Source: Desulfobulbaceae bacterium
GTDB taxonomy: Bacteria > Desulfobacterota > Desulfobulbia > Desulfobulbales > Desulfocapsaceae
Direction: 5' to 3'
Length of the DNA stretch: 20,354 nucleotides
Assembly (NCBI GenBank): GCA_030632405.1
Contig: DAOVUU010000004.1
Span: 1-20,354 of the forward strand
The translations under genes were made by a program, and so were the position numbers. This document shows positions 9,102-16,778 of the stretch, one piece after another (position 1 is the first letter of the stretch; every line of letters starts with the position of its first letter). Under the pieces are notes generated by a model. It had not been told where the DNA came from. It saw only the letters and a list, made by a program, of their open reading frames with translations, and made no database searches.

Positions 9102-10112
9102 GTGATGAAAATATTCTCTGTTATCAGGACAGTTATAGCATCTTTCTTTAAAAAGAAAAAATCGGAATCCGGTTTTCATGCAGGAGAATTTCCACTTAGT
9201 GGTGTTCCCGGTGAACATGGATTATATCAGCAGAAAAAAAACGGAAAGCTGTCAGGGATTAAACAGCTGTTTCGCAGAAAGAAAAGAATCAAAAATGAGG
9301 GATATGGCAGACCGGTAACAAGAGGTAAACTTCTGCAGAGGTGTACTGTCCTTTTTTTATGTATTTCAGCGGCCGGGTTGTTTTATGTATATGGGGATAA
9401 GACAGCACTGGAAAAAGGGTTCGATACCGTCTCTTTTTTCCAGGTAAGTGAGGTTGTTTTTTCGGGATGTCGTGCGACGTCTCGTGATCAACTTCGCGAA
9501 CAGGCGGGAATTGTCCTTCATCAAACAAACCTTATGGGGTTGGATACAGATCAGGTAAAGCGGGACCTGGAGGATAATCCATGGGTATCCGGGGCAACAG
9601 TGAAAAGGAACTGGCCGTCAACTGTTGAAATAGTTATTAAGGAGCATGTACCCGTTGCGCTGCTGCACTTCCCGGCAGCAGAAACGGATCAGTTATACTA
9701 CATTGATAAGAAGGGCGCTTCTTTCATGCCTGTTCCAATAGGAGCAAATCTTGATTTTCCGGTTATAACCGGATTGGCTGAGATAGAGATTCCCGCCCTC
9801 AAAAAAAAGGCGTTGGCGGAGATTTTACTCTTTTTACAGAAAGTGGGTATAAACGATCCACATCTGCCGGCTCAGTCTGTTTCAGAGGTACATGTGAATC
9901 CCATCGGGGAGCTGGTTGTTTATCTGGTGGAATATCCGTTTCCAATTTTTTTTGGAAATGGTAACACTAAACAGAAGTATCAAAAACTTATACGAGTTCT
10001 CCGGGCGTTGTACAAGAAAGAGCGCGGGGAGGAGATAATTTCAAGTGTTGAATATATTCGGATGGATTATTTTAATGATAAAGTGCTTGTCGCACAGAGT
10101 GGATCAGGTTGA
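9102..10112 (+). CDS. ftsQ: Cell division protein FtsQ (POTRA domain)
   Basis: FtsQ is a bitopic inner-membrane divisome protein that links early and late division proteins. The 336-residue product has a long basic cytoplasmic N-terminus, one membrane segment (about 81-98), then a POTRA-like domain (about 113-183: FFQVSEVVFSG...NPWVSGATVKRNWPSTVEIVIKE in pattern) and an FtsQ-type C-terminal domain. The start may be GTG 9102 or ATG 9105, one codon apart; no strong ribosome site is seen, and coupling to murB is likely because the genes abut. The cytoplasmic tail carries two Lys/Arg clusters (FFKKKK near 15-20 and LFRRKKRIK near 56-64). ftsA follows six bases after the stop. Confidence 0.9.
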   Translation: MMKIFSVIRTVIASFFKKKKSESGFHAGEFPLSGVPGEHGLYQQKKNGKLSGIKQLFRRKKRIKNEGYGRPVTRGKLLQRCTVLFLCISAAGLFYVYGDKTALEKGFDTVSFFQVSEVVFSGCRATSRDQLREQAGIVLHQTNLMGLDTDQVKRDLEDNPWVSGATVKRNWPSTVEIVIKEHVPVALLHFPAAETDQLYYIDKKGASFMPVPIGANLDFPVITGLAEIEIPALKKKALAEILLFLQKVGINDPHLPAQSVSEVHVNPIGELVVYLVEYPFPIFFGNGNTKQKYQKLIRVLRALYKKERGEEIISSVEYIRMDYFNDKVLVAQSGSG

Positions 10113-10118
10113 CCAGGA

Positions 10119-11408
10119 ATGAATGAGAAGAATGAAGATAATGAAGTTCCAGAGATGCAGATTCCTGAAAATGAGTATTCTAGAACCATGGATCAGGAAC
10201 CTGGAGAACTTGTAGTTGGTCTTGATATCGGTACGACCAAAATATGTTGTGTGGTTGGTGAGATCATCGATGACTGCGTAGTAGATATTATAGGCGTCGG
10301 GACGGCTCCATCACAGGGGCTGAAAAAGGGGGTCGTAGTAAATATTGAAAGTACCGTCAGCTCAATTCAACGGGCAGTTTCTATAGCTGAAGATGCCGCC
10401 GGGGTCGATTTGAGTTCGGTCTATGTATACGTTGGTATCGCCGGGAATCATATTAAAGGGTTTAACAGTCCCGGAATTCTGGCAATTAATAATAGAGAGA
10501 TTAAACAGGCTGACATTGATGAGGTTATATCAGCCGCCAGAACGGTTAAAATATCTGAAAACCAGCGGGTCATCCATGTGATGCCGCAGGAATATATGGT
10601 GGATGATCATACCGGAATTCAGAATCCGGTAGGCATGACCGGGGTACGGTTGGTGACTAATGTACATATTGTTACGGCGGATATCGGGGCAGTGCATAAC
10701 GTTGTAACGTGCTGCAATAAGGCAGGTCTGGAGGTAGCTGAGCTTGTCCTGGAATCGATAGCTTCTGCAAATGCGGTTCTGAGCGCGGATGAGATGGAGC
10801 TTGGTGTTGCTCTTATCGATATTGGCGGGGGAACTACAGATCTGGCTGTATTCTGTGATGGAACTATTCGGCACACCTACGAAGTAGGGCTCGGTGGACA
10901 CAATCTCACCAATGATATTTCAGTTGGGCTGCGGACTCCATTGCAGGATGCGGAACGGTTGAAAGAAGATTATGGCGGAGCCATCTCTTCTGTGATTAAA
11001 CCGAATTTTGTAGTTGATGTTCCCACCGTTGGAGACCGTGAACCCAGAAAAGTGACACAGAAGGTCCTTGTCGACATATTGGAGGCGAGGATAGTTGAGA
11101 TTCTTGAGATGATGAACAGAGAGCTCATCGCTTCGGGGCAGAAAAATAAAATCAATGGTGGTGTGGTCATAACCGGCGGCACGGCACTCCTGGCAAATCT
11201 TGTGGAACTGGCGGAACAGATTTTTGATTTGCCTGTAAGAATAGGGTATCCGGCTGGTGTGACAGGGCGGGTGGAAGACCTGCACAGCCCCCGATGTACA
11301 ACAGGTGTGGGGTTGGTTATGTTCGGGAGAAATAAGCATAGCGAAGGTTTTAGACACGAACAATCTGTTGTGGGCAGGGTGAAGGATTGGCTTAAGAAAA
11401 TGATGTGA
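10119..11408 (+). CDS. ftsA: Cell division protein FtsA
   Basis: FtsA is an actin-like ATPase that anchors FtsZ to the inner membrane and recruits later divisome proteins. The 429-residue product shows the phosphate loop VGLDIGTTK at about 33-41, a 1C-domain region, ALIDIGGGTTDLAVF near 231-245, and VVITGGTALLANL. The C-terminus GRVKDWLKKMM is a short amphipathic helix of the kind that binds membrane. Compared with E. coli FtsA there are about 25 extra residues at the N-terminus, rich in Asp and Glu. They could be a genuine extension, or translation may begin at the in-frame ATG 10155 or 10188; the AGG before 10119 is too close to be a good ribosome site. ftsZ follows after 156 bp. Confidence 0.95.
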   Translation: MNEKNEDNEVPEMQIPENEYSRTMDQEPGELVVGLDIGTTKICCVVGEIIDDCVVDIIGVGTAPSQGLKKGVVVNIESTVSSIQRAVSIAEDAAGVDLSSVYVYVGIAGNHIKGFNSPGILAINNREIKQADIDEVISAARTVKISENQRVIHVMPQEYMVDDHTGIQNPVGMTGVRLVTNVHIVTADIGAVHNVVTCCNKAGLEVAELVLESIASANAVLSADEMELGVALIDIGGGTTDLAVFCDGTIRHTYEVGLGGHNLTNDISVGLRTPLQDAERLKEDYGGAISSVIKPNFVVDVPTVGDREPRKVTQKVLVDILEARIVEILEMMNRELIASGQKNKINGGVVITGGTALLANLVELAEQIFDLPVRIGYPAGVTGRVEDLHSPRCTTGVGLVMFGRNKHSEGFRHEQSVVGRVKDWLKKMM

Positions 11409-11423
11409 GTCATCAAATTTTTG

Positions 11424-11452
11424 TTTAAGTCAAATTCTGCAGATGCTATATT
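11424..11452 (+). promoter_or_regulatory. Candidate promoter in front of ftsZ
   Basis: In the ftsA-ftsZ gap TATATT (11447-11452) is preceded by TGC, giving an extended -10 pattern. A poor -35 (TTTAAG, 11424-11429) lies 17 bp upstream. ftsZ commonly has its own promoters and this is the widest gap inside the dcw block, so a local promoter is plausible. A second copy of TGCAGATGC, which overlaps the -10 at 11438-11446, lies at 11466-11474. The assignment rests on sequence pattern only. Confidence 0.3.
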
Positions 11453-11552
11453 ATTGTATCGATCATGCAGATGCATTATCACCACAAGAGCAGTATTAAA
11501 TGGAGTCCAGGGGTTTTAAAAATTCCGATCTATTCGGGTTAAGTAATAGACT

Positions 11553-11558
11553 AGGGGG
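11553..11558 (+). promoter_or_regulatory. Ribosome binding site of ftsZ
   Basis: AGGGGG lies six bases before the ATG at 11565. It is a clear site for a protein expected to be made at high level and it fixes the start. Confidence 0.65.
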
Positions 11559-11564
11559 AAAAAC

Positions 11565-12785
11565 ATGCCGTTCAGGATGGCTGAATCAGAAGGAGTGGCA
11601 GCTGTAAAAGTTATTGGCGTTGGTGGTGGTGGTGGTAATGCCATTAACACGATGGTCGTCAATAGATTGCAGGGGGTTGAGTTCATTGCGACCAACACTG
11701 ATAAACAGTCTTTAGACCAGTCAAAAGCTGACATCTGTTTACAGTTGGGCCCTGGTATTACCAAAGGACTTGGAGCGGGAGCTGACCCCGAGACTGGAAG
11801 TCTGGCTGCTCTTGAATCCCTTGAAGAAATTAAAGAAGTCTTGAAGGGAAGTGATATGGTCTTTGTGACCGCCGGCCTTGGTGGAGGAACCGGGACAGGG
11901 GCCGCTCCAGTAGTGGCGAAAATAAGCAGGGAACTTGGTGCATTGACGGTCGCTGTAGTGACCAAACCTTTCAGCTTTGAGGGAAAATTTCGAGCACGAA
12001 ATGCTGAACAGGGATGGGAGGAGCTGCATAAGTACGCCGATACTATTATTACTGTACCAAACGACAGGCTTCTTTCCATAATGCAGAAAAACAGTAAGCT
12101 TGCAGATATGTTGTCGATGGCTGATACCGTGCTGCTCCAGGCTGTTAAGGGAATCACAGATTTAATTAATGTTCCCGGTTTGATCAACGCAGATTTTGCT
12201 GACCTTCGAACAGTCATGCAGGAGGTTGGTCCTGCTGTTATGGGTTCAGGTTGTGCCACTGGGGAGAACAGGGCAACAGAGGCGGCAACGAAGGCGATTG
12301 ATAATCAACTGCTGGAAGATTTTGGTATCGATGGAGCTCGTGGTCTGCTTATCAACATTTCAGCCACAGAAGAGAGTTTCACCATGGCAGAATTTATGCA
12401 GGCCTCTGCCCTGATACAGGAAAAAGTTGACGATGATGCGAAGGTCGTAATTGGGGCTTTATATGATGATTCTTTAGGCGATGAACTGCATGTCACAGTT
12501 ATTGCAACCGGTGTTGGACACACCATAGGTAAAAAAGAGACTATTAAGCCAATAGAAGAGCACATTAAGAAAAAGTCGGTGAATAGCGAACCTAAGAAGC
12601 ATGTTCTTAAGGGAGCCCCTGCCACACCAAACAGACATCCCAGAGTGACTCCTCTGCCTGGTTCAAATTTTGATATGTTTGATAACCGGTCGTCCAGTTC
12701 CACGGTTGAGGAGAGTGACAGTTCTCTGAATTGGAATGATGATTATCTGGAAACACCGACTTACCTGCGTAAGAAAGCAAACTAG
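11565..12785 (+). CDS. ftsZ: Cell division protein FtsZ
   Basis: FtsZ is the tubulin-like GTPase that forms the cytoplasmic Z ring. The 406-residue product begins almost directly with the nucleotide fold (VIGVGGGGGNAINTM), then FIATNTDKQSL, the tubulin signature GGGTGTGAAP at 106-115, KPFSFEGKFRARNAEQG, TVPNDRLL and NADFADLRTVM with the T7-loop Asp residues that complete the partner's GTPase site. A variable linker (about 325-390, Lys- then Ser-rich) leads to a conserved C-terminal peptide YLETPTYLRKKAN, the docking tail for FtsA and other partners. It has a strong AGGGGG ribosome site, its own upstream gap with a promoter candidate, and a probable terminator downstream. Confidence 0.98.
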   Translation: MPFRMAESEGVAAVKVIGVGGGGGNAINTMVVNRLQGVEFIATNTDKQSLDQSKADICLQLGPGITKGLGAGADPETGSLAALESLEEIKEVLKGSDMVFVTAGLGGGTGTGAAPVVAKISRELGALTVAVVTKPFSFEGKFRARNAEQGWEELHKYADTIITVPNDRLLSIMQKNSKLADMLSMADTVLLQAVKGITDLINVPGLINADFADLRTVMQEVGPAVMGSGCATGENRATEAATKAIDNQLLEDFGIDGARGLLINISATEESFTMAEFMQASALIQEKVDDDAKVVIGALYDDSLGDELHVTVIATGVGHTIGKKETIKPIEEHIKKKSVNSEPKKHVLKGAPATPNRHPRVTPLPGSNFDMFDNRSSSSTVEESDSSLNWNDDYLETPTYLRKKAN

Positions 12786-12821
12786 GAGCTTAGGAGATAT
12801 CTGCCACCCGGAGTCTCGCCG

Positions 12822-12850
12822 GTTAGGGTATCTGAGCCTAACTTTTTGTT
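12822..12850 (+). terminator. Probable terminator after ftsZ
   Basis: GTTAGG (12822-12827) and CCTAAC (12837-12842) can pair with a nine-base loop and are followed at once by TTTTTGTT. The stem is only 6 bp, extendable by a G-U pair, so termination may be partial. Its place 37 bp after the ftsZ stop fits the end of the dcw operon. Confidence 0.5.
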
Positions 12851-13020
12851 GCTCTTAAAAATTTTCCCTGGAGACGGACATCGGTAGGAGAAAAAAAGCG
12901 TCTGCTGGTGCGGGTAACAGTCGCCTTGCTTTTTTAGAGCAGGAAAAAGGCAGCTTTCTGAAGAAGTGGACAGGGCGGCAGCCAATCGCTTTAGTCTATC
13001 CAAATAGTTATAGAGTTGGG

Positions 13021-14667
13021 ATGTCCAGTCTTGGTTTCCAGCTCGTTTATGCGTTACTCAATAAGCAGGAAACGCATGTTTGTGAGCGCTTTTTTCTCCC
13101 TGAAAAAGGTGATTCTCTGTTATCAGTAGAGTCTGGCAGAGAACTTGCGCAGTTTCCCCTTATTTTCATATCCATCAGTTTTGAACATGATTATCTTCAT
13201 CTTGTGGAGATATTGAATAAAGGGGGAATAGCTCCTCTGGCCAGAAATCGTGACGAGCATATTTCAGGACGAACACCTCTTGTAATTTGCGGTGGAGTTG
13301 CCACCTTCATGAACCCGGAGCCTCTCGCCCCATTTGTTGATCTCTTTCTTATCGGAGAGGCTGAACCGATACTGGCAGATGTGACAGACTATCTTGTTGC
13401 AGAATTTAAGGAGAGTGATCGGCTGGAAATCCTCCATGGAGTGAGTAAACGATTTGAAGGGTGTTATGCTCCTGCCCTTTACACTCCAGTTTATGACGAT
13501 GACGGCCGTCTTACTGCACACAGACCTTCAGGGGATCTGCCGGCCCGGATAAAAAAAGTGTTTATGCGGAGATGCGGCAAGGCTGCCCATTCGCAATTAC
13601 TCACTCCCCTGGCAGAATTTTCTGATCTTTTTCTTACGGAACTAGGCAGGGGGTGTTCAAGAGGGTGCCGCTTCTGTGCTGCCGGATATATTTATCGTCC
13701 ACCTCGATTATGGGATGGTGATGCCGTTGTCGCTGGAATTGCTGAACGATCCAGGGATACAGTTCGTGTCGGACTGCTTGGAATGGAAATGGCAGATGCG
13801 GCAGAACTCGACACGCTGTCTGCGTATCTCGAGGAGAGTGGCTGTGCATTATCGTTTTCTTCCCTTCGCGCGGACAGGTTGTCCAAACCGCTTCTTGATC
13901 TCTTGGCGAAAAGTAAGTTAAAGAGTGTCGCGATTGCCCCTGATGGATGTTCTGAACGTCTGCGAATGGTGATAAATAAAGGGTTGAATGAATACGATAT
14001 CATTCGTGCCGCTGAACGTCTGGTAGCAGCCGGTATTTATAAGCTTAAGATCTACCTCATGATCGGTCTGCCTACTGAAACCGAAGAAGACCTTGATGAA
14101 GCTGTTCAACTTGTGGGGAAAATAAAAGAAAAAATTGACCCGATCGGTCGCCTGCGTGGTCGGCTCTGTGAAATTATGATCTCTGTTAATTGTTTTACCC
14201 CTAAACCCTGGACGCCTTTTCAATTCCATGCCTTCGGAACCAGTGATCAGCTGAAGAGGGGAGAATATAAAAGCCGGCAGGATGTGGTTGGTGAATTGAA
14301 GAAGAGGTTGAAAATATTGAAAAATGGTTTCAGACTCTATTCAAATGTTCATATGAGTCACGATAAACCTGACAATGTCCTGTTTCAGGCGATTCTTGCA
14401 AGGGGCGATCGAAAACTGGCCGATGTACTGTTGGAAATGGTCACATATCAGATACCATGGAAACAGGCTATGAAGCGAAAAGGATTATCAGCAGAACAAT
14501 ATGCACTCAGCGGTTTTGATAAATCTGATTATTTTCCCTGGTCAATTATCGATCACTCAATTAAGCAGAGTTACCTGTGGCAGGAGTACATGAAGGCTTT
14601 TGCAGGTAAGAAAAGTGAGCCCTGCGATACTCGAAAATGCAGGATTTGCGGGGTGTGTCATGGCTAG
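13021..14667 (+). CDS. Radical SAM protein with B12-binding-like N-terminal region (YgiQ/TIGR03960-like)
   Basis: The 548 residues from ATG 13021 carry the radical SAM iron-sulfur motif CSRGCRFC (Cys 212, 216, 219) in GRGCSRGCRFCAAG, plus an N-terminal region with LVICGGVATFMNPEP and IGEAEP that resembles the cobalamin-binding-type domain of this family. A second Cys cluster closes the protein (Cys 535, 540, 543, 546). The substrate is unknown. The start is doubtful: the same frame is open from 12859, and the residues just before the ATG (IALVYPNSYRVG) look like conserved family sequence, yet no ATG, GTG or TTG occurs in that extension. An AGGAG at 12886-12890 has no usual start codon at the right distance. 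The gene follows the ftsZ terminator and its end overlaps the kinase gene by eight bases (ATGGCTAG). Confidence 0.85.
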   Translation: MSSLGFQLVYALLNKQETHVCERFFLPEKGDSLLSVESGRELAQFPLIFISISFEHDYLHLVEILNKGGIAPLARNRDEHISGRTPLVICGGVATFMNPEPLAPFVDLFLIGEAEPILADVTDYLVAEFKESDRLEILHGVSKRFEGCYAPALYTPVYDDDGRLTAHRPSGDLPARIKKVFMRRCGKAAHSQLLTPLAEFSDLFLTELGRGCSRGCRFCAAGYIYRPPRLWDGDAVVAGIAERSRDTVRVGLLGMEMADAAELDTLSAYLEESGCALSFSSLRADRLSKPLLDLLAKSKLKSVAIAPDGCSERLRMVINKGLNEYDIIRAAERLVAAGIYKLKIYLMIGLPTETEEDLDEAVQLVGKIKEKIDPIGRLRGRLCEIMISVNCFTPKPWTPFQFHAFGTSDQLKRGEYKSRQDVVGELKKRLKILKNGFRLYSNVHMSHDKPDNVLFQAILARGDRKLADVLLEMVTYQIPWKQAMKRKGLSAEQYALSGFDKSDYFPWSIIDHSIKQSYLWQEYMKAFAGKKSEPCDTRKCRICGVCHG

Positions 14668-16126
14668 AACCACTTCATCAAATTCGACGCTTGATTCTGC
14701 AACACGACAGAAACTTGAGGCCGGGCTCGGGCCATTTAAGCTTGTAAAGTATTTTTCCTTTTCCAGCCTTGTTGTTATCATGATTTTCACTCTCTTCCTC
14801 TCCTGGATAATTTCTGAAAATGCAAGAAAGGTAATGATGGAACAGAATGAGGAATATTCTCTGCTGCTTGCTGAAAATCTGAATCAGCAGGTATTCCGGC
14901 GTTTTGTCCTCCCTGCTGTTGTGCGGTATGGTGGGATAAAGCTGAGTAATTCTGAGCAGTTTGAACTTCTTGACGGGATTGTGCGAGGGGTCACCCAGGG
15001 ACTGAAAATAGATTCCGTCACCATCTATGATTCGAGTAGAAATATTATATCCTATTCGACAGTTTTAGAGCTCGTTGGCAAAAAACAGTTGGGCAGGAAA
15101 GAATATGAGAAGGCGCTGGAGGGGATCTCCAATTCTCGTTTAACCTACAGTGGGAATGTATTCAGTCTCCTGCATATTGTTGAAGACGTGAGGTGTGAGT
15201 TAAAGACATTTATCCCATTTCGCCAGGTCCGCCAGGATGGAGAAGGCGAGGATTTGATTATGGGTGTTATAGAAATCGAAAAAGATCTCGCCCGCAGTTA
15301 CTCCAATATTATCCGTCTGCAGGGGCGAATTATAATTGTTTCAACCATCGTTATGGCGATTCTTTTTCTTGTGCTGCGTACAATTGTGTCCAGAGCCGGG
15401 GAAAAAATGGAAAAACGGGCAATGGAGAGGTTGAGACTGGAAGAAAAACTCAATCAAAGTGAGAGACTGGCTCATCTTGGAACAATGATAGCTACTGTAT
15501 CACATGAGATAAAGAGTCCTCTCGGTATAGTTCGGAGTACTGGAGAGATTCTTGCGAAAAGGATTGAAAAATTTGCTCCCGGAAATGAACATCTTGCTAA
15601 AATTATTGTCGATGAAACCATCAGATTGAACTCGATTGTGGTCGAATTTCTAGATTTTGCCAGACCTCAAAAGCTCAATTTTAAGCCATATAATCTCAAT
15701 TTGATTGTTGGCAATGTCCTCTCATTTGTCGCACCGGAATTGAAGCGGAAAAATATTGAACTGGTGACCGATTTAGCCCCTGATCTGCAGGAAAATGATC
15801 TGGATAAAGATATGTTCTATCGTGCCTTGTTAAATATTTTTATTAACGCTCTTCAGGCTATAGGAGAAGGTGGCTCTATACAGGTGAGTACACATAACCT
15901 CACCCGGGGAGGTACTCAGTTCTCTCTGAGGGATAGCGGCGGGGGCATGTCTGAAGAGAAAATGACTCAGATCTTTAAACCGTTTTTTACCGATAAGAAT
16001 AAAGGTACTGGTCTTGGCCTGGCTATAACGAAGAATATAATTGATAGTCATGGGGCGGAAATTTCAGTAAAAAGCAAGTTAGGCAATGGTACGACTTTCA
16101 CAATCAATATTCCCCCGACAAAATAA
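14660..16126 (+). CDS. Membrane sensor histidine kinase
   Basis: This is a 488-residue transmitter kinase. After a cytoplasmic N-terminus there is a membrane segment (about 33-52), a periplasmic sensor region of about 170 residues, and a second membrane segment (about 224-243). The HisKA part follows, with LAHLGTMIATVSHEIKSP-type H-box and the phospho-acceptor His 282. The ATPase domain shows the N-box LLNIFINALQAIG (near 396), DSGGGM, FKPFFTDK and GTGLGLAITKNIIDSHG, closest in style to NtrB/AtoS/ZraS-like kinases. ATG 14660 overlaps the radical SAM stop; an in-frame ATG at 14600 would lie deep inside that gene. No response regulator is encoded in the window, so its partner and signal are unknown. 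The next gene's start lies inside its 3' end. Confidence 0.92.
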   Translation: MARTTSSNSTLDSATRQKLEAGLGPFKLVKYFSFSSLVVIMIFTLFLSWIISENARKVMMEQNEEYSLLLAENLNQQVFRRFVLPAVVRYGGIKLSNSEQFELLDGIVRGVTQGLKIDSVTIYDSSRNIISYSTVLELVGKKQLGRKEYEKALEGISNSRLTYSGNVFSLLHIVEDVRCELKTFIPFRQVRQDGEGEDLIMGVIEIEKDLARSYSNIIRLQGRIIIVSTIVMAILFLVLRTIVSRAGEKMEKRAMERLRLEEKLNQSERLAHLGTMIATVSHEIKSPLGIVRSTGEILAKRIEKFAPGNEHLAKIIVDETIRLNSIVVEFLDFARPQKLNFKPYNLNLIVGNVLSFVAPELKRKNIELVTDLAPDLQENDLDKDMFYRALLNIFINALQAIGEGGSIQVSTHNLTRGGTQFSLRDSGGGMSEEKMTQIFKPFFTDKNKGTGLGLAITKNIIDSHGAEISVKSKLGNGTTFTINIPPTK

Positions 16127-16742
16127 TTGCTGCCGTCTCAGGGTAGAGAACCTGCGATTTCTTGTTAACGGACCCTATTCCTTTGTGCTGAAAGAGGAAG
16201 AGTGCGTCGGATTGAGCGGCAGGTCGGGTATAGGAAAGACACAGCTGCTTCGTGCCGTAACCGATCTTATCCCTCATACCGGGCAGCTTTTGTTGGATGG
16301 TGTTTCCATCGGTTCTTTTTCCGCACCGATGTGGCGCTCACGGGTAACCATGATTCCGGCAGAACCGCTCTGGTGGTACAACAGTGTCGGGGATCATTTT
16401 TCCACCGACATCTCTACTGAATCATCCAGGGAAAAATTCGCCGCTGTGGGTTTCGCTGAAGATATACTCCAGTGGCAGGTCAGTCGCCTTTCGACCGGTG
16501 AAAAACAGCGACTGGCTCTTATCCGTGGGCTGTGCAACAGTCCTTCGGTAGTGTTACTGGATGAACCGTGTTCTTCTCTTGATGGTTATCACACCACATT
16601 GGTAGAAACTTTTGTTTTAGACTATCTACACCGCAACAAGGCGTCTCTGCTTTGGGTCAGCCATGACCTGGATCAGTTGCAGCGTCTGAGCGACAGGGTG
16701 CTGTGTATGGAAAAGAATGCGTTGATAGAAAAAACTGTTTAA
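16086..16742 (+). CDS. fetA: ABC transporter ATP-binding protein, FetA/YbbL type
   Basis: This is a 218-residue nucleotide-binding subunit, expected to power the permease encoded next. Visible parts are Walker A GRSGIGKT (45-52), the ABC signature LSTGEKQR (135-142), Walker B VVLLDEP (155-161) and the switch His 193 (WVSHD). The Q-loop position reads MIPAEP, with Ala-Glu in place of the usual Gln (92-93). ATG 16086 is the only usual start after an in-frame TAG at 16080 and lies 41 bases inside the kinase gene; its ribosome site is poor. The first 15 or so residues look unlike the family, so a later non-standard start cannot be excluded. FetAB in E. coli has been linked to iron export; substrate here is inferred from the family only. 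Confidence 0.85.
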   Translation: MVRLSQSIFPRQNNCCRLRVENLRFLVNGPYSFVLKEEECVGLSGRSGIGKTQLLRAVTDLIPHTGQLLLDGVSIGSFSAPMWRSRVTMIPAEPLWWYNSVGDHFSTDISTESSREKFAAVGFAEDILQWQVSRLSTGEKQRLALIRGLCNSPSVVLLDEPCSSLDGYHTTLVETFVLDYLHRNKASLLWVSHDLDQLQRLSDRVLCMEKNALIEKTV

Positions 16743-16778
16743 TGACAAACTGTATATTGCCAGGTCGCGAGAAAAGAT

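Noticed and set aside
11516..12259. Antisense open frame (247 codons) opposite ftsZ, rich in Pro, Ser and Thr
   Set aside because: Low-complexity composition is the mirror of Gly- and Ala-rich FtsZ codons; not a real gene.
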